From positions 26,092-90,091 of the forward strand of contig MESI01000050.1 in the NCBI GenBank assembly GCA_001770935.1: a DNA stretch of 64,000 bases. The letters are read 5' to 3'. The notes beneath the pieces are model-generated. The model searched no databases, was not told the origin of the DNA, and was given only the letters and a program-made list of their open reading frames with translations. Both the position numbers and the translations under genes were made by a program. The stretch comes from Burkholderiales bacterium RIFCSPLOWO2_12_FULL_61_40 (GTDB lineage: Bacteria; Pseudomonadota; Gammaproteobacteria; Burkholderiales; Burkholderiaceae_C). The stretch's first letter is position 1. Each line of letters opens with the position of its first letter. This document shows positions 34,292 to 42,497 of this stretch, piece by piece.

Positions 34292-36681
34292 GCCAGGTTC
34301 CCACCCTATTGGGCAGCGAAGGCAAGGGGCCAGACTTGAGCAGAATCCCAGACAATGCACTGGTCATCGTGCCGGTGCGCAATATGGTGCTGTTTCCGGG
34401 TCTTGTGGTGCCGATTGCCATTGGGCGCAAGGGCTCCATTGCGGCAACCGAATACGCCATCAAAAGCAAGCATCCCATTGGCATCTTGCTGCAACGCAAC
34501 CCACAAACGGAATCCCCAGGGCCCGATGATCTGGCGCCCATGGGAACCATTGCGTCCATCTTGCGCCACGTCACCGCCCCGGATGGTGCACAACACATCA
34601 TTTGCCAGGGGCTGCTGCGGTTTCGGGTGACGGGATACATCCAGGGCTACCCGTTTATTGTGGCGAAGATTGAACGTGTGGAGGAACAGTCCGGCGCGGG
34701 TGACGAGGAAATAGAGGCGCGCTTCATCCGGCTGAAAGAGCGTGCAGTAGAGGTTTTGCAATTGCTGCCCCAGGTGCCGGCGGAAATGATCAACGCCGTA
34801 CAGCGTATTGAGGCCCCGGGCACGCTCACCGATCTGGTGGCCGGTTATCTGGATCTGGAGACACAGGAAAAGCAGGCCATTCTGGAAGAGGTGGAGTTGC
34901 GCGGGCGGCTGGACAAGCTGCTGGAAGTGATGGTGCACCGCATTGCGGTGATGCACATTTCGCGGGAAATCGACCAGCAAACCAAGGTCAACCTTGAAAA
35001 GCGCGAACGCGAATTTTTGCTGCGCGAGCAGATGAAGGCCATCCAGAAAGAACTGGGCGAGGACAGCGTCAGCAACGCTGCCGAGATAGATGAACTGCGC
35101 AGGCAGATCGCAGAAGCGGGTATGCCGGAAGAAGTCGCCAGGCAGGCCGAGAAGGAGCTCAAGCGGCTTCAACGCATGTCGGACGGATCATCCGAATACT
35201 CCATGGTCCGAACCTATCTCGACTGGCTGGTGGAACTGCCATGGAAAGATCCCGCACCGGACGTGATTGATATCGCACAGGCCCGGCGTATTCTTGATGA
35301 GGACCACTTTGGGCTGGAGCAGGTCAAAAAACGCATTATTGAATTTTTGGCGGTGCGCAAACTCAAGCCTGGCGGGCACGGCCCCATTCTGTGCCTGGTG
35401 GGGCCACCCGGCGTGGGAAAAACGTCGCTAGGGCAGTCCATTGCCAAAGCATTGGGGCGCAAATTTGCGCGCGTGTCCCTGGGCGGCATGCATGACGAAG
35501 CAGAAATCCGGGGGCATAGGCGCACGTACATCGGCGCCCTCCCCGGCAACATCATCCAGGCCGTGAAGAAGGCGGGGACACGCGGATGCGTGATGATGCT
35601 CGACGAAATCGACAAGCTGGGCACGGGCATCCACGGCGACCCGTCATCGGCCATGCTGGAGGTGCTGGACCCGGAGCAAAACGTCAATTTTCGCGACAAC
35701 TACCTCGCAGTGCCCTATGACCTGTCCCAGGTTTTGTTTATTGCCACCGCCAATGTGCTTGACCCCATTCCGGTTCCGCTGGCGGACCGCATGGAAGTTT
35801 TGCGGCTGGCGGGCTACACCCAGGAAGAAAAGCGTGAGATTGCACGCAAGTACCTGGTTGCCAGGCGTATGACAGAAAGCGGCTTGGAGCCCGCACAGCT
35901 GGAGATTACGGATGCGGCGCTGACAGCCATCATCCGTGACTACACCCGAGAGGCGGGCGTTCGGGGCTTGGAGCGCCAAATCGGCGCCGTGTGCCGCAAC
36001 ATTGCCGTCAGCATGGCCGAAAACAAAACCCCCAATGCACGGGTCGATGCGGCCGATCTGGCGCAAATTCTGGGCCCCGCCAAATTTGAAAACGAAGTGG
36101 CGTTGCGTGTGGCAACACCGGGCGTCGCCACCGGGTTGGCCTGGACCCCCGTGGGGGGCGATATCTTGTTCATAGAAGCCAGTCGAACGCCGGGCAGTGG
36201 CCGCCTCATCCTGACCGGACAACTGGGTGAGGTGATGAAGGAATCAGCGCAAGCTGCCTTGACACTGGTGAAATCGCGTGCGGCAGATTTCAAACTGGAA
36301 CCGTCACTCTTTGAAAAAACCGATGTTCATGTCCATGTGCCGGCGGGTGCCATTCCCAAAGACGGGCCTAGTGCCGGCGTGGCTATGTTTATTGCGCTAG
36401 CCTCACTTTTTATGAACCGGGTGGTCCACAAAGACACGGCAATGACCGGCGAAATCAGCCTTCGCGGTTTGGTGTTGCCGGTGGGGGGGGTCAAGGAAAA
36501 GGTGCTTGCAGCTGTTGCGGCCGGAATCAATCGGGTCATGCTGCCAGCGCGCAATCGCAAAGATCTGGAGGACGTGCCCCAAGCGGCGAGGCAACAGTTG
36601 GAGTTCATTTTTCTGGAAAACGTGGAACAGGCGATGCAAACGGCCATAGGTACCGAAGATGCCCAGGTGGACCAAGCTTGA
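34288..36681 (+). CDS. lon: ATP-dependent Lon protease (endopeptidase La)
   Basis: The 797-residue protein has the Lon N-terminal substrate-binding domain (about residues 20-220, VPVRNMVLFPGLVVP), a coiled-coil, and an AAA+ ATPase (Walker A GPPGVGKTS near residue 372, Walker B MMLDEIDKLG). The C-terminal serine protease domain has the catalytic Ser in PKDGPSAGVAM (about 695) and the Lys in GGVKEKVLAA (about 737). It degrades damaged and regulatory proteins. The stress-gene neighbours (BON, CBS, ClpB) suggest it may be a second, accessory Lon; whether another copy exists cannot be told from this window. Confidence 0.96.
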   Translation: MSQVPTLLGSEGKGPDLSRIPDNALVIVPVRNMVLFPGLVVPIAIGRKGSIAATEYAIKSKHPIGILLQRNPQTESPGPDDLAPMGTIASILRHVTAPDGAQHIICQGLLRFRVTGYIQGYPFIVAKIERVEEQSGAGDEEIEARFIRLKERAVEVLQLLPQVPAEMINAVQRIEAPGTLTDLVAGYLDLETQEKQAILEEVELRGRLDKLLEVMVHRIAVMHISREIDQQTKVNLEKREREFLLREQMKAIQKELGEDSVSNAAEIDELRRQIAEAGMPEEVARQAEKELKRLQRMSDGSSEYSMVRTYLDWLVELPWKDPAPDVIDIAQARRILDEDHFGLEQVKKRIIEFLAVRKLKPGGHGPILCLVGPPGVGKTSLGQSIAKALGRKFARVSLGGMHDEAEIRGHRRTYIGALPGNIIQAVKKAGTRGCVMMLDEIDKLGTGIHGDPSSAMLEVLDPEQNVNFRDNYLAVPYDLSQVLFIATANVLDPIPVPLADRMEVLRLAGYTQEEKREIARKYLVARRMTESGLEPAQLEITDAALTAIIRDYTREAGVRGLERQIGAVCRNIAVSMAENKTPNARVDAADLAQILGPAKFENEVALRVATPGVATGLAWTPVGGDILFIEASRTPGSGRLILTGQLGEVMKESAQAALTLVKSRAADFKLEPSLFEKTDVHVHVPAGAIPKDGPSAGVAMFIALASLFMNRVVHKDTAMTGEISLRGLVLPVGGVKEKVLAAVAAGINRVMLPARNRKDLEDVPQAARQQLEFIFLENVEQAMQTAIGTEDAQVDQA

Positions 36682-36695
36682 AACAGGAGCGCACG

Positions 36696-36773
36696 ATGCT
36701 GAAAATATGGATCGCAATCGACGACTCAGATCGCACGAACCATGCGGTTGAAGCAGTACTGTTGGCCAGGTAG
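36696..36773 (+). pseudogene. Truncated universal stress protein start
   Basis: A good ribosome site (ACAGGAG) precedes MLKIWIAIDDSDRTNHAVEA, which resembles the first beta-alpha unit of a universal stress protein, and then a stop occurs after 25 codons. Normal USPs are about 140 residues. It lies 14 bases behind lon. It is probably the remnant of a deleted gene, though a short functional peptide cannot be excluded. Confidence 0.5.
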
Positions 36774-36776
36774 CCC

Positions 36777-36995
36777 ATGTTGCACAAAGCCGCATTCCCG
36801 GGTTGCAATTGCAGGCAGTGCCTGCTGGCGACAAGCGCCGCGTTGTTTGAGCTGCGCGATGCGCTTATCACCTTGTCCCTGGCGCTCAAAGACCTGCAGT
36901 TTGAAACAGACCTTGAACTCCGCGCCGAAGTGCAAAAGAAAGCGGAGCTATTGCTGAAAAAAATCGCCGCAGCGCAAAGCCCCGATTCTTTGTGA
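36777..36995 (+). CDS. Small Cys-containing helical protein, hypothetical
   Basis: The 72-residue frame starts MLHKAAFPGCNCRQCLLATS, with a CxCxxC cluster, and continues as one or two long amphipathic helices (ELRDALITLSLALKDLQF, ELRAEVQKKAELLLKKI). The composition looks like a real protein, but the N-terminus overlaps the region after the broken USP gene. No ribosome site is clear, so the exact start is doubtful. No function assigned. Confidence 0.4.
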   Translation: MLHKAAFPGCNCRQCLLATSAALFELRDALITLSLALKDLQFETDLELRAEVQKKAELLLKKIAAAQSPDSL

Positions 36996-37019
36996 TCGAA
37001 GGGCTGGCGGCCCCCGCTG

Positions 37020-37259
37020 CTAGCGGTGACTTTTTCTCACACCACCATGGGTGGGTTTGATATTGATCTGCAGACCTCGCATGCCCGCAACGCGTCTTGC
37101 CGTTCGTTCGACCTGAAACCTCGTTTGGTGCGTGTCAACATGACCATTCAAGGTCACCATCCCGTTGTCAACAAACACTTCAATGTTAGCCCCATTGACG
37201 GATGGAATAGCATCCAATTTCTCCATCAAATCAGCCTTCAGCTCCACATCGGTTTTCAT
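37020..37259 (-). CDS. Single BON-domain protein
   Basis: The 79-residue product is one BON domain: VFVDNGMVTLNGHVDTH followed by ERTARRVAGMRGLQINIK. It begins MKTDVELKADLMEKL, nearly the same start as the triple-BON protein at 32554 (MKTDSELKSDVLAEL), suggesting a related origin. It lacks a signal peptide. It is divergent from the lipoprotein gene at 37426. Confidence 0.85.
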   Translation of the reverse strand: MKTDVELKADLMEKLDAIPSVNGANIEVFVDNGMVTLNGHVDTHQTRFQVERTARRVAGMRGLQINIKPTHGGVRKSHR

Positions 37260-37425
37260 AATCCTGTGTCCTCAAGTTGTGGTCTGGCGTCATCAGACCC
37301 ATGACGATATAGACGCGCGTACCCACTTTACGTAAACCACCGACTTTCCCATTTGCGAATTCGCAATGGCGCACTTTGACGGGTGCGTAGATTCAAGAGG
37401 CACCATGTCACTGAAAGGAAGCACC

Positions 37426-37851
37426 ATGAACCGACCCATCTGGACAACCAGCCTTGTGGTGGCCGCCGCCATTGCCGGGGTTGCGTGCGACAAGGTTAAA
37501 TCGCCGGAGCCCGAAATCGACAAGCCCGACACAGCGGCGAACCCTATGGATAACGCAGCAAGCGAACGCAAAGCATTCACACTGGCGGCCCAAAAGGAGC
37601 TTGAGGAACTGCAAGCCGTCGTTGCGAATCTCAGGACCAAGGCAGAAGCCGCCAGCCAGGAGAGCAAAGCCAAACTTCGCCAGCAGGTGGATCAGCTTGA
37701 GCTTGAACTGCATGAAACGCAGCAGCGCCTGACAGATCTCGGCACCGCAACAGCACAAACCTGGAGCCGACTAAAAGATGCTTTCACCAAATCTCTTGAA
37801 AAGCTGAAAGCGGAAATTGAAAACAATCGCAAGAATTCGCCCGAAAACTGA
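37426..37851 (+). CDS. Coiled-coil lipoprotein, unknown function
   Basis: The 141-residue product has a lipoprotein signal (TTSLVVAAAIAGVAC, lipobox Cys at about residue 21, then DKVKSP). A long charged alpha-helical region follows (KELEELQAVVANLRTKAEAA, KLRQQVDQLELELHETQQ) that should form a coiled coil. The residue after the Cys is Asp, the classical inner-membrane retention signal in E. coli. It is probably an envelope-stress or structural lipoprotein. I start at the ATG at 37426, preceded by AAAGGAAG. Confidence 0.7.
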   Translation: MNRPIWTTSLVVAAAIAGVACDKVKSPEPEIDKPDTAANPMDNAASERKAFTLAAQKELEELQAVVANLRTKAEAASQESKAKLRQQVDQLELELHETQQRLTDLGTATAQTWSRLKDAFTKSLEKLKAEIENNRKNSPEN

Positions 37852-37863
37852 TCTACGTCCCCT

Positions 37864-38340
37864 TCAATTTTGGGAGTCTTCAGTATCCACACTGTCGAAA
37901 TAAATCGTCATCTGGCGATGCTGTTTACCTTTGAGTATGGTCGTTGTTTTCTTGATGGTCTGTACCGGCGCAGCCTCGTTGTCGCGGTAACTCGCCTCAA
38001 TTTCGTAGCGTCCAGGTGGCAGGGCGGCCAAAAGGCGGGGGCCATCCATGGTGTGTTCAAGCACCACATTTTTGCCGCGAATATCCACGATTTTTACCTG
38101 CACACCCGACAAATAGGCTCCCGTACGCTTTGCCGCTGTCAACAGCCAAAGGCTGAAGCGGCTCTGCTCATCGCGCAACTCTTGCATTTCACTTTCACCA
38201 ACACCGCCGGAAACATAGTCGACCCCTTGGGGCGTGCTGCCTATTTGAACGGCCTGGGCACATTGGCTGGCGGCGAAGACGGCCAATCCCAAAGAAAGGG
38301 TTCGCACCAGTCTGGGCAAATTTGCATGGTAAGTGGACAT
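37864..38340 (-). CDS. Secreted protein with carboxypeptidase-regulatory-like domain, hypothetical
   Basis: The 158-residue product begins with a signal peptide (VRTLSLGLAVFAASQCAQA) and has a beta-sandwich C-terminal part (SGVQVKIVDIRGKNVVLEHT, LLAALPPGRYEIEASYRD), like carboxypeptidase regulatory domains. I place the start at 38340 (MSTYHANLPR) because the signal peptide begins there; the frame is open much further upstream. Function unknown, presumably periplasmic. Confidence 0.65.
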   Translation of the reverse strand: MSTYHANLPRLVRTLSLGLAVFAASQCAQAVQIGSTPQGVDYVSGGVGESEMQELRDEQSRFSLWLLTAAKRTGAYLSGVQVKIVDIRGKNVVLEHTMDGPRLLAALPPGRYEIEASYRDNEAAPVQTIKKTTTILKGKQHRQMTIYFDSVDTEDSQN

Positions 38341-38547
38341 AACTGACTTTCGGTGAATTTGGAACACATCTCCCAACCAGGAGCACCCGCCACGGGATAC
38401 AGCATGCATGCAATGTGGAACCTGCGGGTGGAAACACTTTTGATATTTCGCACAAATCTCTTTTGTGGTTTGCGCTTGCGGTTTGTCAATGGTGATGCGA
38501 CGCGAGAAATTTATCCTGCCCTGCAGTCCCAACCCAGAGGCGCACCC

Positions 38548-39171
38548 ATGTTTTTTGACCGCATTGACGCAGCCCGGCAGTTGGCCGAAAAACTCCAAAA
38601 ATATCGCCATAAGAACCCTTTGATTTTGGCGATTCCTCGTGGGGCCGTACCCATGGGGCAAACCATTGCCAAGGCGTTGGACGGCGAATTGGACGTGGTT
38701 TTGGTACGCAAACTGCGTGCGCCCAGGCAACCCGAGTTGGCCATCGGCTCCGTGGATGAAAGCGGCTGGACCTACTTGGGGGACTACGCGCAGGCCCATG
38801 GTGCAGACCAGAACTATGTCGACTCAGAAAAAGCGGTTCAGCTGGAAACCATACGCCATCGTCGCGCTCAATACACACCGGTTCGCCAAGCCATATCACC
38901 GACGGGCCGCATCGTGATTGTGGTGGACGACGGACTTGCCACAGGTGCCACCATGATCGCCGCTTTACATGGTCTGCGTGAACACAGACCAGAGAAGTTG
39001 GTTTGTGCCGTGCCGGTTGCACCCAGCGACACCATTGCCAAAATCAGGCCCTTGGCAGACGAACTGGTTTGCCTCAAGGTGCCCGTGGATTTTCAAGCGG
39101 TAGGCCAGTTTTACCAGCAGTTTGCGCAGGTGGAGGATAGCGAAGTGATAGAAATTTTGAAACAACCCTGA
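38548..39171 (+). CDS. Phosphoribosyltransferase-domain protein
   Basis: The 207-residue product has the PRTase fold with the PRPP-binding loop VIVVDDGLATGATM (about residues 125-138). An N-terminal region (MFFDRIDAARQLAEKLQKY and LAIPRGAVPMG) is typical of a group of PRTases found beside stress genes, of unknown substrate. I start at the ATG at 38548. It is divergent from the secreted protein at 37864, with 207 bases between them that must hold both promoters. Confidence 0.85.
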   Translation: MFFDRIDAARQLAEKLQKYRHKNPLILAIPRGAVPMGQTIAKALDGELDVVLVRKLRAPRQPELAIGSVDESGWTYLGDYAQAHGADQNYVDSEKAVQLETIRHRRAQYTPVRQAISPTGRIVIVVDDGLATGATMIAALHGLREHRPEKLVCAVPVAPSDTIAKIRPLADELVCLKVPVDFQAVGQFYQQFAQVEDSEVIEILKQP

Positions 39172-39195
39172 AACCCAAGGTGGCCCATGCCGCCA

Positions 39196-39624
39196 TCAAT
39201 GCCGGGGGGTGGACAGCCGTAAGTTCAAGGTGATGTAGCGTCTGAATTTCACCACTATGCTGGACATCTCAATATCCACCAAAGCCTTTCTCCCGTCTGC
39301 CAGCAAAGCGGTTCTGCGCATCCACATGCCATTGGCCGAATGAAAAACGGCATAGGCAAGGTTGTACCCCGGGGTTTTGGCGGAAAAAGGAAGCTCTGGA
39401 ATAACGGTCGTTGCGGCACAGCCTTCAGGGCATTCTGATTCCCAGCCCAAAAGCTCCTTGGCTTCCAGGGTGCAGGCGGTGATGCGCCCTTCTGCGTCTA
39501 TTGTCAAAACGGCATCACGCTCGGGTGATGGGTGTTCTTGGTGATCCACCAGGCGGTCAATCATTTTGGGGGTGCACACCGGTGTCGACTGCACGGTGGG
39601 ACTTGCCCATTCGGTATTTCTCAT
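39196..39624 (-). CDS. PAS-domain protein
   Basis: The 142-residue product contains one PAS sensor domain (about residues 36-135): DAVLTIDAEGRITACTLEAK, LLGWESECPEG and ADGRKALVDIEMSSIVVK. No output domain (kinase, cyclase, DNA-binding) is attached, so it would act through protein contact. A 16-bp palindrome lies 123 bases upstream (39747), shared with the large fusion gene. The start has AGGAGAAGACA at good distance. Confidence 0.75.
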   Translation of the reverse strand: MRNTEWASPTVQSTPVCTPKMIDRLVDHQEHPSPERDAVLTIDAEGRITACTLEAKELLGWESECPEGCAATTVIPELPFSAKTPGYNLAYAVFHSANGMWMRRTALLADGRKALVDIEMSSIVVKFRRYITLNLRLSTPRH

Positions 39625-39746
39625 TGTCTTCTCCTACCACTTTTTGATTACAACGTGGGCCTATCGGCATAAGCTGGCCTGAACTCAGCCCATAAGAATA
39701 AGGAAAGAGAGAACAATAAGAAATACGCGAAGTCGCTGAAAATTAC

Positions 39747-39762
39747 TACCTGAAATCAGGTA
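39747..39762. promoter_or_regulatory. 16-bp palindrome upstream of the PAS gene
   Basis: TACCTGA-AA-TCAGGTA has perfect 7-base half-sites around a two-base centre. It lies in the 164-base gap between clpB and the PAS gene, 123 bases before the PAS start. The same site with one change occurs at 48615 in front of the fusion gene. It is likely a binding site for a dimeric regulator; the regulator is not identified. Confidence 0.5.
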
Positions 39763-39764
39763 TT

Positions 39765-39784
39765 CCGCAGGGGTAGCCCTGCGG
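39765..39784 (-). terminator. Hairpin after clpB
   Basis: CCGCAGGG and CCCTGCGG form a perfect 8-bp stem around a 4-base loop, immediately behind the clpB stop on the minus strand. A T run is not present, so termination efficiency is uncertain. Confidence 0.5.
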
Positions 39785-39788
39785 GCGC

Positions 39789-42389
39789 TTAGTGCACCAC
39801 ACGCTCAAAACTGAATTGTCCCGGTGAACGAATTGGATCCACGCCCACCGGAATCACGTCTTTGGGCAAGAACTTGCCTTCCAGCAGCAGTTTGGAGAGC
39901 GGATTTTCAATGCGCTGCTGAATCGCGCGTTTCAACGGCCGTGCACCAAACACCGGATCAAACCCCACTTTGGCCAACTCGGCCAGCGCAGCGGGTGACA
40001 CTTCCAGCGTCAGATCCATCTTGGACAGGCGTTGCTGCAACACCTGGATCTGAATACCGGCGATTTGGGCAATGTGCGTCGCATCCAAGGCATGGAATAC
40101 CACCGTTTCATCAATGCGGTTGAGAAACTCGGGACGGAAATGGTTCTTCAGTTCACCGGTCACGGCCTCCTTGATGTCCTCACTGTCCTGCCCCACCATG
40201 CTCTGGATGAGATGTGAGCCGATGTTGCTGGTCATCACAATCACGGTGTTTTTGAAGTCCACGGTACGGCCCTGGCCATCGGTCAAGCGGCCATCGTCCA
40301 ACACTTGCAGCAACACGTTGAAGACATCGGGGTGGGCTTTCTCCACCTCGTCGAGCAGCAACACGCTATAGGGTTTGCGGCGCACCGCTTCCGTCAAATA
40401 GCCGCCCTCCTCGTAGCCCACATAGCCAGGAGGCGCACCGATGAGCCGGGCCACGGAGTGTTTTTCCATGAACTCACTCATATCAATGCGAATGAGGTGC
40501 TCTTCACTGTCAAACAGGAATCCGGCCAATGCTTTGCACAGCTCGGTTTTACCGACCCCCGTGGGGCCCAGGAACAGGAAGGAACCCGTTGGCCGGTTGG
40601 GGTCGGATAAACCGGAGCGCGAACGGCGAATGGCATTGGCCACCGCCGCAATGGCTTCGTTCTGGCCCACCACACGCTGGTGCAATTTGTCTTCCATCTG
40701 CAGCAGCTTGTCACGTTCACCCTGCATCATTTTGCTGACCGGAATACCGGTGGCACGGCTGACCACCTCGGCAATCTCTTCTGCTCCAACCTGAGTACGC
40801 AACAGGCGCGGGGCCGCGCCCTCGCCGCGTGATGCTTCCTTGGCCTGGGCTTCTTTCATGCGTTTTTCCAGCTCTGGGAGTTTTCCGTACTGCAACTCCG
40901 CCACCTTGTTGAAATCGCCCTTGCGGGTCAATTCCTCAATTTTGAATTTGAGTTGGTCAATTTCCTCACGGACCTGGCCACTGCCCAAAGCACTGGCTTT
41001 TTCCGCCTTCCAGATTTCGTCCAGGTCGGCAATCTCTTTTTGCAATGCCGCAATTTCACCGTTGATGAGTTCCAGCCGCTTTTGCGAAGCCTCGTCCTTT
41101 TCCTTTTTCACCGCCTCGCGCTCAATTTGCAATTGAATCAAACGGCGGTCTTTCTTGTCCATGACCTCCGGCTTGGAGTCCATCTCGATCTTGACCTTGG
41201 AGGCGGCTTCATCAATCAGGTCAATCGCTTTGTCGGGCAGAAAGCGGTCGGTGATGTAGCGGTGGCTCAACTCGGCGGCGGCCACGATGGCGGGGTCGGT
41301 GATATCCACGTTATGGTGCTTCTCATAGCGCTCTTTCAGGCCGCGCAGAATCGCGATGGTGGCCTCCACGGTAGGCTCGCCCACCAGAATTTTCTGGAAA
41401 CGGCGCTCCAAAGCCGCGTCTTTCTCGATGTACTTTCGGTATTCGTCCAGTGTGGTGGCGCCCACGCAGTGCAACTCGCCGCGTGCCAACGCGGGTTTGA
41501 GCATATTGCCCGCGTCCATGGCGCCTTCGGCCTTGCCAGCGCCCACCATGGTGTGCAGCTCATCGATGAACACAATGGTCTGGCCTTCGTCCTTGGCCAG
41601 GTCTTTGAGCACGTTTTTCAGTCGCTCTTCAAACTCGCCGCGGAATTTGGCGCCAGCCAAGAGCGAGGCCATGTCCAAGGACAAAACCCGTTTTCCCTTG
41701 AGTGAATCAGGCACCTCGCCTGCCACGATGCGCTGGGCCAAACCTTCCACAATGGCGGTCTTGCCGACACCGGGCTCACCAATCAGCACCGGGTTGTTTT
41801 TGGTCCGGCGTTGCAGCACCTGGATGGCACGGCGGATTTCGTCGTCGCGGCCAATCACGGGGTCCAGCTTGCCCATGCGGGCGCGTTCGGTCAGGTCGAT
41901 GCAGTATTTTTTAAGCGACTCGCGCTGGTCTTCGGCATCGGCGTTGTCCACGCTTTGGCCGCCCCGCACCGCATCAATCGCGGCTTCGAGCGACTTGCGG
42001 GTCAGTCCATTTTCTTTGACGATGCGCCCAACATCCTGTTTGCTGTCGGTCAGCGCCAGCAAAAACAATTCCCCGGCGACGAATTGGTCGCCGCGTTTGA
42101 TGGACTCTTTTTCGGCTGCCTGCAACAGGCTGACCATGTCGCGCCCGACCGTTACCTGTTCGTGGCCCTGTACCTGGGGCAATTTTTTCATGGCAACTTC
42201 AGCGGCGCTCAACAGGCCTTGCACATTGACACCGGCGCGTTGCAGCAGCGCTTTGGGGCCACCGTCTTGCTTGAGCATAGCGACCAGCACATGCGATGGC
42301 TCGATGTAAGCATGGTCATTACCCAGTGCCAAGGTCTGGGCTTCACCCAGTGCTTCCTGGAATTTGGTGGTGAGTTTCTCAATGCGCAT
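39789..42389 (-). CDS. clpB: ATP-dependent disaggregase ClpB
   Basis: The 866-residue Hsp100 protein has the Clp N-domain (residues 1-145), a first AAA+ module (Walker A GEPGVGKT near 206) with the long inserted coiled-coil M-domain (about 400-530, rich in Lys/Glu), and a second AAA+ module (GPTGVGKTE near 604). With DnaK it resolves protein aggregates after heat or metal stress. I start at the ATG at 42389 ([10 protein letters not shown]), preceded by AGAGGGATC. A heat-shock type promoter lies at 42421-42448. Confidence 0.96.
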   Translation of the reverse strand: MRIEKLTTKFQEALGEAQTLALGNDHAYIEPSHVLVAMLKQDGGPKALLQRAGVNVQGLLSAAEVAMKKLPQVQGHEQVTVGRDMVSLLQAAEKESIKRGDQFVAGELFLLALTDSKQDVGRIVKENGLTRKSLEAAIDAVRGGQSVDNADAEDQRESLKKYCIDLTERARMGKLDPVIGRDDEIRRAIQVLQRRTKNNPVLIGEPGVGKTAIVEGLAQRIVAGEVPDSLKGKRVLSLDMASLLAGAKFRGEFEERLKNVLKDLAKDEGQTIVFIDELHTMVGAGKAEGAMDAGNMLKPALARGELHCVGATTLDEYRKYIEKDAALERRFQKILVGEPTVEATIAILRGLKERYEKHHNVDITDPAIVAAAELSHRYITDRFLPDKAIDLIDEAASKVKIEMDSKPEVMDKKDRRLIQLQIEREAVKKEKDEASQKRLELINGEIAALQKEIADLDEIWKAEKASALGSGQVREEIDQLKFKIEELTRKGDFNKVAELQYGKLPELEKRMKEAQAKEASRGEGAAPRLLRTQVGAEEIAEVVSRATGIPVSKMMQGERDKLLQMEDKLHQRVVGQNEAIAAVANAIRRSRSGLSDPNRPTGSFLFLGPTGVGKTELCKALAGFLFDSEEHLIRIDMSEFMEKHSVARLIGAPPGYVGYEEGGYLTEAVRRKPYSVLLLDEVEKAHPDVFNVLLQVLDDGRLTDGQGRTVDFKNTVIVMTSNIGSHLIQSMVGQDSEDIKEAVTGELKNHFRPEFLNRIDETVVFHALDATHIAQIAGIQIQVLQQRLSKMDLTLEVSPAALAELAKVGFDPVFGARPLKRAIQQRIENPLSKLLLEGKFLPKDVIPVGVDPIRSPGQFSFERVVH

Positions 42390-42420
42390 AAAGATCCCTC
42401 TGGTAGTTTGTTGCAACTAA

Positions 42421-42448
42421 AACTTGGGATGATGGTTCCACTTTCAAG
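42421..42448 (-). promoter_or_regulatory. Sigma32-type (heat shock) promoter of clpB
   Basis: On the minus strand CTTGAAAG is followed after 13 bases by CCCAAGTT, close to the sigma32 consensus CTTGAAA-N13-CCCCATNT. It ends about 32 bases before the clpB start, as expected for a heat-shock gene. Confidence 0.6.
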
Positions 42449-42497
42449 CCCACAGCAGACCGGCAGGCTCAACACAGCCGCCAAATATTGAGCCACA

